Shown piece by piece: positions 55,494-63,316 of a stretch of 64,000 nucleotides of DNA. Under the pieces are notes generated by a model. It did not search any database. It worked only from the letters and a program-made list of their open reading frames with translations, and was not told the DNA's origin. The stretch's first letter is position 1, and the number at the start of each line of letters is the position of its first letter. This stretch comes from Planctomycetota bacterium (GTDB lineage Bacteria; Planctomycetota; Planctomycetia; Pirellulales; UBA1268). The stretch lies in NCBI GenBank assembly GCA_003669585.1, contig QWOQ01000006.1:124001-188000 (forward strand), given 5' to 3'. The position numbers and the translations under genes are program-made.

Positions 55494-56141
55494 TCAAGGC
55501 TTCTGTTTGCCTGCGAATGAAACGGGGATTTGAACCTCTGAATACTTAAGAAACCACGGCACGAAAGGGCTGTTGTAAGCAAGCATTCTTGGGGAACCTG
55601 ATCGGGTCCATTCAGGATGAACCTCCAGCCACGCCTCGAGTGCATGAAGCGAACGCATAAAAGTTTTTTGGTCGTAGGAACCTCGTACACCAATTGAGAC
55701 CACTGACATCTCGACGGTGTCGGTCACAACAATACGATTATCTTTTTCATCAACACCAACGCTCCCAATCTCTGTTGAGCGATAGAGAAAGGCCATCGAT
55801 TCTGCTCCACCAGCTTTATCCGGAGCGGGCTCTTTCGACCAATTCATTTCGACCGGCGCTGTCATGGCGATGTCATTGCGTTCGATGTGTCGAAAAAGTC
55901 GCATGAACATGCTGTTGTCGCCTACCTCGCCGGTAACACGGGCAAGACGATGTGTGGGGTACGTCTTTACAATGACCTCATTGACAGGTCCTGGAGCGGG
56001 ATAGTCACGAGGAAGTTTTGCCTCAGAGAACATCATTGGTGTGATCAAGGCATTCTCCTTCTCGGGAGCATTGTCGCCGGCAGCAGTCATTGGAATAAAA
56101 CCGACCAATACAAATAGTAGAACGAAGCAAAACGACAGCAT
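55494..56141 (-). CDS. SOUL haem-binding family protein, exported
   Basis: 215 residues with a signal peptide (MLSFCFVLLFVLVGFIPMTAAG). The SOUL domain is visible in NEVIVKTYPTHRLARVTG, FMRLFRHIERNDIAMTAPVE (the I-A-M-T-A-P-V block is diagnostic), VGVRGSYDQKTFMRSLHALE and a C-terminal NSPFVPWFLKYSEVQIPV. The start at 56141 fits the signal peptide; the open frame runs 44 codons further with no signal-like start. Haem or porphyrin binding is expected from the family, not proven here. Confidence 0.87.
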   Translation of the reverse strand: MLSFCFVLLFVLVGFIPMTAAGDNAPEKENALITPMMFSEAKLPRDYPAPGPVNEVIVKTYPTHRLARVTGEVGDNSMFMRLFRHIERNDIAMTAPVEMNWSKEPAPDKAGGAESMAFLYRSTEIGSVGVDEKDNRIVVTDTVEMSVVSIGVRGSYDQKTFMRSLHALEAWLEVHPEWTRSGSPRMLAYNSPFVPWFLKYSEVQIPVSFAGKQKP

Positions 56142-56311
56142 TCTGTTGAGTTTGGCATGTGCGAGTCGGGAGATCCTTTCGATAAAATTCAGACAGAAAG
56201 GACAGCCGTGTTCGCAGTGTTTCTCGTTCCTGTTTGGGATGAAATGTATTTGTATGAATCCGCGAGAAGGCATGGCTCAACCTCTGTTCAATGTGAAAAA
56301 TATCGGATCCA

Positions 56312-57472
56312 TTAGTTCTTGTCTGAAAAACACCAGATGGTTCCATCTTCAGAAGCCATGACAAGACATCCGGCAGCCACGGCAGGCGACGAGCTAAATC
56401 CCACGCCCGCATCAAATTCCCAAGAAAGTTTACCGGAGGAAACATCTAAGGCAAAAATTTTTCCAGCGGTATCACCAACAAAAACTCTCGATCCGACGAT
56501 CACAGGTGAACTGTCCACACGTCCGCGCGTTGCAAATCGCCAGCGACGCGATCCATCGAACGTTGCAAACGCCTCAACCGCGCGCGCTCTCGAGCCAACG
56601 ACCACGATCCCCTCCGCGACTGCGGCACTCGAACGATACGCCTGCCCACCAACAGCAGGAACTACTTTCCAGGCGACCTCGAGTTTTTCGTAATCAATGG
56701 CCCAAAAAGCGCCGCCCTCCGATCCAAAAAAGGCACGCCCTTCCGCAGTCGCTGGCGTGGTCCCTGTCGGTCCGTCTATAGAAACCTGACCGATTGCTTT
56801 TCCATGCTCGACATCGATGACATGCAATTTTCCGTCGCATCCTGCAAGAAATACTTTCCCACCAGCGACTGTGGGAGTGCATCGAATCTGATCGCCGATC
56901 GAATGTGTCCATTGAACCTTTCCGTCGGTAATCGAAAGACAACTGAGCGTTGCATCTTGAGCACCAATCAGAACTCGAGTGCCAAGAATACTGGGTCCAC
57001 CGGAGACTTCGCCGCCGACATGATGCGACCAGATCAGACTTCCATCGATTCGATCAAATGCGTGAATAACGCCATCCATGTCACCTGCAATAACAACCTT
57101 CTCTGTCACCGCCGCCGCTGCCGACCACCCCGCCTGGTTTTTGACTTCCCAAAGAAGTTCGCCAGACTTCAACTGCATCGCATGAAACGTGCCGTCGAGA
57201 TCCCCGATATAGATGATCCCACCAGCAATCACAGGAGTTGCTTCAAAGGCTGTTTTTCCAAATTGTTTTTTCCATACCAACTGAGGATTATCCGGTAGCA
57301 AAACCGCAGAGGTCCCACTCCCATCGAGACATCCTCGAAAACAAGGCCATGTATCGACTGTGGCGCACGGCTCGTTTGCACAGAGCCCCGCACCGAATCC
57401 TGTCAGCAAAAGATACGAGAGCCATGCAAACGCACTCGCTGCACAAAATGTATGATTGGTGAAACAGAACAT
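56312..57472 (-). CDS. Secreted PQQ-like beta-propeller protein
   Basis: 386 residues with an N-terminal signal (about 1-32). Seven or so blades follow with a regular pattern: GGIIYIGDLDGTFHAMQLKSG, KVVIAGDMDGVIHAFDRIDG, VFLAGCDGKLHVIDVEHG and VFVGDTAGKIFALDVSSG. The blades are of the A-x-D-x-x-x-G-x-x-x-W type. No catalytic residues are apparent. It resembles the propeller at 31.7 kb in class but not closely in sequence. It precedes the alcohol dehydrogenase gene by 74 bases on the same strand. Confidence 0.85.
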   Translation of the reverse strand: MFCFTNHTFCAASAFAWLSYLLLTGFGAGLCANEPCATVDTWPCFRGCLDGSGTSAVLLPDNPQLVWKKQFGKTAFEATPVIAGGIIYIGDLDGTFHAMQLKSGELLWEVKNQAGWSAAAAVTEKVVIAGDMDGVIHAFDRIDGSLIWSHHVGGEVSGGPSILGTRVLIGAQDATLSCLSITDGKVQWTHSIGDQIRCTPTVAGGKVFLAGCDGKLHVIDVEHGKAIGQVSIDGPTGTTPATAEGRAFFGSEGGAFWAIDYEKLEVAWKVVPAVGGQAYRSSAAVAEGIVVVGSRARAVEAFATFDGSRRWRFATRGRVDSSPVIVGSRVFVGDTAGKIFALDVSSGKLSWEFDAGVGFSSSPAVAAGCLVMASEDGTIWCFSDKN

Positions 57473-57546
57473 AGAGCGTAGATCGTTAGGTATTTGATCA
57501 AAACAGTGATCGGAATAATTGGAGTCGACGATGCGTGAGAGATATT

Positions 57547-58728
57547 TTAGTGATGACGTTGATCAGCCAATTTATACAGGGCGAAAAGATCATCGATGGT
57601 GACCGAACGGGGATTAAAACCGGCGGTCCATTGTTCGTGTGACGCAACAGAAAGTCGATCAAACTGCGGAGATTGAACACCTGCTTCTGCGAGACTGGTG
57701 GCGAGGCCAGCCTGTCGCACAAGGTTTTCAATCCACTGTGATAGGTGAAAAGCTCCTTCAGGGTCGTTGCGGTCGATGCGGCGGCCCTCAGACGATTCAT
57801 CAATCAGATCATTCCAGAGATCGGCGTAGTCGGGGCCGCAGATTGAAGCGTTGAACCGAATGACGTGGGGCAGCATCAGCGACACCGCCTGACCGTGTGG
57901 AACACCATGATCAGCGGTGAGCGGGTTGGCCAGCGCGTGTGCAACCCCAAGCATTGAATGTTCGATAGCAATGCCTGCCAACGAAGCTCCCAGTTGTACA
58001 TCGGCTCGAGCCTTTTCATCCGTCGGGTTCGCAAGCACTCTCGGGAGAGCGTGCGACAACAATCGCCACGATTCCCTGGAAAAAATCATCGATACCGGTG
58101 TTCGGGCCTTTGCAACATAGCTTTCAAGAGCGTGAGAAACCGCATCGATGCCGGTGAGTGCCGTCACGCGAGGAGGCTGCGTGAGGGTGAGTCCGACGTC
58201 GAGAATGGCAATTCGAAACGCTGCGGCCGGATCACCACAGGCCATTTTTACACCGCTGTGAGCATCACTCACTAATGCAAACGATTGAGTCTCACTGCCC
58301 GTGCCAGCGGTAGTCGGAACCGCGATCGAAGCGAGCATGGGCTTGCCGGCCTTCCCGCGTCCCCAGTAGTCCTGCATGCGTCCGCCGCAAGAAAAGAGAA
58401 AGTTAATTCCCTTGGCGCAGTCCATCGAACTTCCGCCGCCGATGGCCACCAGAAGATCCGGACGAAAGTCACGCGCAACATCTGTTCCGGCATTGATGTG
58501 GTCTGTGGTCGGATTTTCTCTCACCGCGTCAAACAGACAACTGACAAGCCCCGATTTCGAAAGACAATCGATGCCTCGAGCGGCGTGTCCTGTAGCGACT
58601 ACGCCGGGATCGCTGATGACCATCACTCGCTTTGATCCGAGTTGACAGGCCAGGGCACCAAGTTGTGACATGGTGCCGTTTCCGACGACTAATCTTGTAG
58701 GCAGGCAAAGTTCAAAGGGAGTGATCAC
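57547..58728 (-). CDS. Iron-containing alcohol dehydrogenase
   Basis: NAD(P)-dependent group III alcohol dehydrogenase; 393 residues. The cofactor site is AIGGGSSMDCAKGINFL. VPTTAGTGSETQSFALV follows, and the metal site is in ESYVAKARTP and GVAHALANPLTADHGVPHG, with the expected histidines. It starts at GTG 58728 inside a 12-base palindrome (GAGTGATCACTC, 58719-58730). As the last gene of the three-gene set with the two upstream enzymes, it probably reduces the aldehyde they produce. Confidence 0.92.
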   Translation of the reverse strand: MITPFELCLPTRLVVGNGTMSQLGALACQLGSKRVMVISDPGVVATGHAARGIDCLSKSGLVSCLFDAVRENPTTDHINAGTDVARDFRPDLLVAIGGGSSMDCAKGINFLFSCGGRMQDYWGRGKAGKPMLASIAVPTTAGTGSETQSFALVSDAHSGVKMACGDPAAAFRIAILDVGLTLTQPPRVTALTGIDAVSHALESYVAKARTPVSMIFSRESWRLLSHALPRVLANPTDEKARADVQLGASLAGIAIEHSMLGVAHALANPLTADHGVPHGQAVSLMLPHVIRFNASICGPDYADLWNDLIDESSEGRRIDRNDPEGAFHLSQWIENLVRQAGLATSLAEAGVQSPQFDRLSVASHEQWTAGFNPRSVTIDDLFALYKLADQRHH

Positions 58729-58778
58729 TCGAATGCATGCTCCGGGACCAAAGGTGGGTCTCCATCACAAAGGAAAAA

Positions 58779-60227
58779 TTAACTCGCCGCTGCTACAGGC
58801 TGAGCCGGGAGTTGCAGCGCTCTTGAACGGTAGAGAAAGTCAACAATGTTTCCCTCGTGTGGTTGCAACCAATCCAGACGCGTTGTGGGAATTGGACCGT
58901 AGTTCAGCCGATCGATGAGAATAGAATCAGCCAATGCTGAACGAAATGAAGGGTTTTCTGTAATCGCCGTGCAGACCAGAGTTGAACCGATTGCGTCGAG
59001 CATCTTTTCTTGCGGACAAGAGACGACGGACACAAACGGAAACATATACTCGGCCTTTGCAATTGACGGTTCCGGTGACGAGGCATGCACAACAACCGGT
59101 CGCAGCCAGCCACAACGTTCGCCCTCGACGAAGCGAGAACCATAGGCTGCGGTCATGTGTTCAACTCCAGGTGTGTTCATGCCAGCCTCAATTTGTTTCC
59201 AGAGAGCCGCTGCCGCTCCAGGAATCGTGAATGCCGCAAGCGTGGAATCGGGGTCATCGGGCGGTTTCACATCCATAGGACCCAGACGCTCCGCGATGGC
59301 GGCGGCAATCTCTTTTGTATGACGACTGGCCCAAATCGCGGAAGCGTTAATACATCCACGACCACTGTTCACCGCGACGCTTTCCACCATCACATCGAGA
59401 TACTCTGGCCAGCGATCAACCAGATCGTCTCCGAGGATAATTTTTGAGAATCCCGGACCATGTACCTGCACGTTTGGATTTGCGCGATAAAGTTCTACAG
59501 TCTGCGTACTGCCGAAGATCATGCTGCGTCGACAACCTGCGAGAACAGCAGCTCCCACATCAGTAGCACCGGGATACAGGCCGATGGCCTCCGCCGGGAT
59601 GCCTGCCTGTATCATCGCTGCCGCCATGCGGTATGGAGTCCAAGGTTCTTGGCCACCCGGCTTCATAACCAATCCAACACCCAAGGCAATCACCGGAAGC
59701 CAGAGTGTGTGAACGCCTGGCGAATTGGATGGAAGCACGAGGCCAAGCACCGGCGAGTTCGCCTGATAGCTCACGATGACACCACGTTTTTCCCGTCCCC
59801 AACCCTGAGACAAAATTTCCATTGGAAGACCGCGAGTGAGAGCATCAAGCATGCGATCCATATTTGAAAGCACAAAAAGATTCTTCTGCATATTCGCTCG
59901 ACAGAGTGTTTCAGGCAGGCCCGTGGTAGCCGACTGTTGTCGAACGAAGTCTTCCGGAGTCTGCTGCGAATCTCCGACTGGAAGTGCAGCCTCGGCATAC
60001 AGTGAACCTGCTTTCTTGAGTCGACGTACCATCTCAAGAGGGTCAATCGCTCGCAACGATTCACGCGCTCTTTGAGCATGACGCAGGTCACGGGAAAGCA
60101 TCGCCCCACCGGTTTGACTTACTTCGGCAACTAATTCACCGGTAAGAAAGTGAACGAGCGGCGTTTTTTCAAGCGATTCATACGGCGTTCCAAATCTCAG
60201 GGCTGGCAAGTGCATGAACAACTCCAT
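58779..60227 (-). CDS. LuxC/aldehyde-dehydrogenase-type acyl reductase
   Basis: 482 residues of the aldehyde dehydrogenase superfamily. Cofactor-binding segments are LGLVLPSNSPGVHTLWLPVI and MKPGGQEPWTPYR, then FGST (238-241). The catalytic Cys is Cys292 in VNSGRGCINASAIW. The usual E-L-G-G-K general-base block of true aldehyde dehydrogenases is absent (the region reads VQVHGPGFSKIILGDD). This is a feature of acyl-CoA or acyl-enzyme reductases such as LuxC, which run toward aldehyde. It lies between the adenylating enzyme and the alcohol dehydrogenase, with gaps of 73 and 50 bases. The acyl substrate is unknown. Confidence 0.82.
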   Translation of the reverse strand: MELFMHLPALRFGTPYESLEKTPLVHFLTGELVAEVSQTGGAMLSRDLRHAQRARESLRAIDPLEMVRRLKKAGSLYAEAALPVGDSQQTPEDFVRQQSATTGLPETLCRANMQKNLFVLSNMDRMLDALTRGLPMEILSQGWGREKRGVIVSYQANSPVLGLVLPSNSPGVHTLWLPVIALGVGLVMKPGGQEPWTPYRMAAAMIQAGIPAEAIGLYPGATDVGAAVLAGCRRSMIFGSTQTVELYRANPNVQVHGPGFSKIILGDDLVDRWPEYLDVMVESVAVNSGRGCINASAIWASRHTKEIAAAIAERLGPMDVKPPDDPDSTLAAFTIPGAAAALWKQIEAGMNTPGVEHMTAAYGSRFVEGERCGWLRPVVVHASSPEPSIAKAEYMFPFVSVVSCPQEKMLDAIGSTLVCTAITENPSFRSALADSILIDRLNYGPIPTTRLDWLQPHEGNIVDFLYRSRALQLPAQPVAAAS

Positions 60228-60300
60228 TAATCAGAGCGTAAAAAAATGACGACCCTTTATAATAGCTGCTGGACTACCTTTTCCGAGAGTCGAGCACTAC

Positions 60301-61425
60301 TTAATACACGCCCACTGTCGTGCTCGAAGAGAGTTCGTGGAACGGACGCACACCGCTGATTCCGTCCCATGGATATTTTACATACGGATGTTCACGTTCT
60401 CCCTCGTCTCTCTCAAGAAATCCAGGCACAAATGTTTCGTGAGTCAGCGTCGTGAGTTTGACTCGACCGGTGCCACCGTAAGGAACCACTTCATTCGTGT
60501 TTTTAAAATCGACGACTTCGATCACTGCGCGTGGCTGAGGAGCGTAGTAAGCAATGGTGTATCCGTCAGCAGGTATGACAGGTCGGGAAGCTGCCAATCC
60601 CATCAGCGTGTTGCCGTAGGTCGGGGTCATGAATGCGCCGTCGAGCAGTTCCTCGACAGCAAAACGAGTCCACTGAGGAGTAAATTCTGTGCCACCGGAA
60701 AAGATTCCTGTGATGCCCATTTTTCGGATGGTTGTACCACGTTTCTCCAGAGACAGCGCCAGCGACTCAAGGAGCTTTGGCGTTGTAAACATGCATCGAA
60801 CCTCGTGGCCCGCTTCGAGGATTGTGATCGCCTGATCAATGCAGTGCTGCTTGTATGCTTCGAGATGTTCCATCCATCCTTTCTGGATGAGCTTGATTAC
60901 CCAGCGTGGATCAAGATCAATGCAGAAGCTCATCCCTCCGCGATGTTGAGCGAGATGCTCGATCGAGAGCCTTAGCCGTCGAGGCCCAGACGGCCCGAGC
61001 ATGAGCCAGTTTGCACCTTTTGGAAAGTACTCTTCTGAAAGCGTGTCGCTGAATTGTTCGTAGTCTGTTCGAAAGTCGCGCATGTTGACTCGGCTCTTGG
61101 GAATGCCTGTCGTACCGCCGGTTTCGAAGACATACAGAGGTTGATCCGCTTTCCCTCGAGGAACCCATCGGCGCATTGGACCTCCACGCAGCCACTCATC
61201 TTCAAAGGGAGGAAACTTCGTCAGATCTGCGTAACACCGAATTTCTTTGAGAGGGTCAAACGAAAGCGACGTTGCGTATTCCAACCAGAACGGACAGCCC
61301 GTCGATGGATGAAAATGCCATGCCACCATTTCTGCGGTATGGGCATCGAGCTTCTTCTTGGATTCGGCAATCTGCGTATCGTTGGCGACTTCAAACACGC
61401 TTGACTTTGCTGCCGTGGTGGACAT
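60301..61425 (-). CDS. LuxE/phenylacetate-CoA-ligase-like acyl-adenylating enzyme
   Basis: Activates a carboxylic acid as acyl-AMP. The P-loop-like ATP motif is ETGGTTGIPKSR (101-112). MLGPSGPRRL, a sugar-like FSGGTEFTPQW segment and TPTYGNTLMGLA (the A5-type motif) follow. At 374 residues it is much shorter than full AMP-dependent ligases and lacks an obvious C-terminal cap, as in LuxE. The start is uncertain: ATG 61425 gives a normal cytoplasmic N-terminus. Longer starts (61467, 61509, 61545) add a hydrophobic stretch that looks like a signal but does not fit the family. First gene of the acid-to-alcohol set. Confidence 0.78.
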   Translation of the reverse strand: MSTTAAKSSVFEVANDTQIAESKKKLDAHTAEMVAWHFHPSTGCPFWLEYATSLSFDPLKEIRCYADLTKFPPFEDEWLRGGPMRRWVPRGKADQPLYVFETGGTTGIPKSRVNMRDFRTDYEQFSDTLSEEYFPKGANWLMLGPSGPRRLRLSIEHLAQHRGGMSFCIDLDPRWVIKLIQKGWMEHLEAYKQHCIDQAITILEAGHEVRCMFTTPKLLESLALSLEKRGTTIRKMGITGIFSGGTEFTPQWTRFAVEELLDGAFMTPTYGNTLMGLAASRPVIPADGYTIAYYAPQPRAVIEVVDFKNTNEVVPYGGTGRVKLTTLTHETFVPGFLERDEGEREHPYVKYPWDGISGVRPFHELSSSTTVGVY

Positions 61426-61749
61426 GAGAATAATCGTGAAAATCACGCTCCAAAAGTGTACGAAGGGCATTGATCCAAACGTGGACAAACGGCTGACACG
61501 ATCGAGCATGATGAAGGACGCATGCTCCAAAAAACCACAAAGCATACGATCAAAAAGAGAGCCTTCACGCGAGAAGCCGTTTCAAAATAGTTCGGCAAGG
61601 TTCAGGAAGGATTTTCTACAGGGAACACAAAAATATGGAACGCAGTTTCGCAACTTGTTGTAGAAATCTCTTTGCAATGAAGCAAATCTCATCCGAAAAA
61701 TACGCATGAAACTCTGCCTTCATCGCAGAAAAACTGCAACGATTGAAGA

Positions 61750-62271
61750 TCATGCTTCGGCAGGAGGAGACACCGCCGGTGAGCCAAGTTGTGAGAGCAT
61801 TTGCAAAACACCGTTAAAATGGGCAAGCCGTGGTCCGTAGCGATCGACAAATTCGCCGAGGGCGTAGTCGCTGTCAGTAAAAGAATCGGCATTTTCAGCG
61901 GCTTCTCGGGCCACCGAACCGAGAAACTCCGTGTGTACGCTTGAAAGAGCTTCGGCCGCCTCTCGACAGGATTTCGCCAAATCTGGATTGGCCTCTTTCC
62001 ACGCCTTGAGTTCAGCGTTCCGCTGACGCTGTTGCTGAGAGACTTGAGAGAGCAGCTCCGCAAGAAGTTCACATGTTCGTTGCTGCGAAATAACCATCTC
62101 TCGCATGAGACGAACCTGTTCGTCTACCGCGGGTGAAAGTGCTGGGCCCGACATTGTTTCTGGTGCGGCAGCAGCAGAAATATCGAGTTGAGTGAACAGT
62201 TGTGGTGTGTGGTTCAAAAAAAATTCTCCAAAACGATTCGTCGGACCATATTCGCCTTCCCTCCAAAACAA
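61750..62271 (-). CDS. Conserved-looking protein of unknown function
   Basis: Up to 173 residues. The N-terminus is Ala/Pro-rich. A helical, Gln-rich middle (VDEQVRLMREMVISQQR to LLSQVSQQQRQRNAELK) looks like a short coiled coil. The C-terminal block ends with DSDYALGEFVDRYGPRLAHF, which looks compact and selected. There is no signal peptide. TTG 62271 opens the frame; ATG 62154 is the alternative. No domain recognised. About 200-320 bases upstream of the LuxE-like gene on the same strand. Confidence 0.6.
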   Translation of the reverse strand: MFWREGEYGPTNRFGEFFLNHTPQLFTQLDISAAAAPETMSGPALSPAVDEQVRLMREMVISQQRTCELLAELLSQVSQQQRQRNAELKAWKEANPDLAKSCREAAEALSSVHTEFLGSVAREAAENADSFTDSDYALGEFVDRYGPRLAHFNGVLQMLSQLGSPAVSPPAEA

Positions 62272-62714
62272 AGTTGCATCAGCAGAGTTCAGAGCTTTGA
62301 AGAGGCTACGGCGTGAAGATCAATCTCTTTAACAGATAGTATGCCGAAATCATCTAAGTTTCCAGCATTGAGATGAATTTTAGAGTAATGAACTCTCTGT
62401 CTGCACTTGAGTTGGAGACTTTTGAGCGGAGTTCATGAACAACCGATTGAAGTGGAGTGGAGAAAAGGTCAAGCGATTGTGCCGATTGTTTGGTCACATC
62501 ACAAGACTCCATGAGACATCAAATTTTGCCCATCTTGCTAAAAAGGAACTCCCAAAACGGGCCTTCGTCAGCGTCACTGGCGGCCTCAAGTCGCAGGTCA
62601 ATCGACCCGACTTTCTCAATGCGAAATCTCATCAGGCAGATTTCTGTTGGAATTTGTGGTGGCTGAAGGTCGAACACGATTGATCCAGCGGACAGTATCG
62701 AGACGGAGCAGACT
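62272..62714. other. Divergent intergenic region with one possible small gene
   Basis: About 440 bases. Overlapping plus frames (62435-62683, 62457-62666) look like shadows. On the minus strand, 62519-62677 has the most coding-like codon pattern. No repeats or RNA genes seen. Confidence 0.4.
62519..62677 (-). CDS. Possible small protein (52 residues), unknown
   Basis: From GTG 62677 the frame reads with a purine-first, coding-like codon pattern. It contains IPTEICLMRFRIEKVGSIDL and ends with EGPFWEFLFSKMGKI. The frame stays open upstream to 62779, overlapping the next gene's start. There is a weak GGA eight bases before the GTG. No family recognised; it may be chance. Confidence 0.25.
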   Translation of the reverse strand: MFDLQPPQIPTEICLMRFRIEKVGSIDLRLEAASDADEGPFWEFLFSKMGKI

Positions 62715-63248
62715 ATGGTTGGAAGTCCCTCGGCGAGTAGCGTGAGTTCGCGAGAAACCTGTGCGGCGGGCTTTCTCACAGCAGTAGACTCTCCAAGTCA
62801 TGGGATCTTTGGTGGCTATCTTTTAGTCGATACAGTGGGACGACCTCTGGAGTTCTACTGCACCGCTCCGATACGCGTTTCTCGAGCACAGCAGATTCTC
62901 TATGGCCATACGCTGGAGAGTCATCTTCACGGGAAACAAATCGGTGCCACGCTCATCGAGGAATCCAGCCTCGAACCACGCGTAGTGCTCACCGATTTGC
63001 CGGCAATGCTTCACGCCGGAATCCACACCTCAGTGCCACTCGGCCTGGTGAAAACCAATGAGGAGGAGTCATCGTCGTGCGAACTGGGAATGCTTCGAAT
63101 CGGCTCGCGAAGTGTTCGATTCGACGGAAACAATGAATCCCTCGTCTCTCTTATGCGGGAGAGGCTCTCGTTCCTCGATCCTCAATTTGATGTTGCAGAA
63201 CCTTTTGAACGAATTCGCGCGGCAATTGAGGAAGCGCAGAAACGCTAA
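62715..63248 (+). CDS. Conserved-looking protein of unknown function next to a SNF2 helicase
   Basis: 177 residues, soluble. The core is GGYLLVDTVGRPLEFYCTAP, then RAQQILYGHTLESHLHGKQI and PRVVLTDLPAML. This text looks like a compact alpha/beta domain under selection and resembles a planctomycete-specific family I cannot name. The C-terminal half ends in helical FERIRAAIEEAQKR. ATG 62715 is used; the first 25 residues are variable-looking and a later start cannot be excluded. The helicase gene begins 68 bases downstream on the same strand, so joint transcription is likely. Confidence 0.65.
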   Translation: MVGSPSASSVSSRETCAAGFLTAVDSPSHGIFGGYLLVDTVGRPLEFYCTAPIRVSRAQQILYGHTLESHLHGKQIGATLIEESSLEPRVVLTDLPAMLHAGIHTSVPLGLVKTNEEESSSCELGMLRIGSRSVRFDGNNESLVSLMRERLSFLDPQFDVAEPFERIRAAIEEAQKR

Positions 63249-63316
63249 CAGCATCGAAACGGGGATCCACCATCGAGAAAAGAGTGATCGACAGGAACGA
63301 GAAAAATGCTTCAAGG

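Noticed and set aside
58719..58730. 12-base palindrome GAGTGATCACTC at the start codon of the alcohol dehydrogenase gene
   Set aside because: It is short and partly fixed by the coding sequence; a chance origin is likely.
61426..61545. Signal-peptide-like N-terminus of the LuxE-like enzyme
   Set aside because: The family acts in the cytoplasm on ATP and CoA or enzyme-bound acyl groups; an internal ATG at 61425 gives a normal start, so the hydrophobic stretch is probably untranslated.
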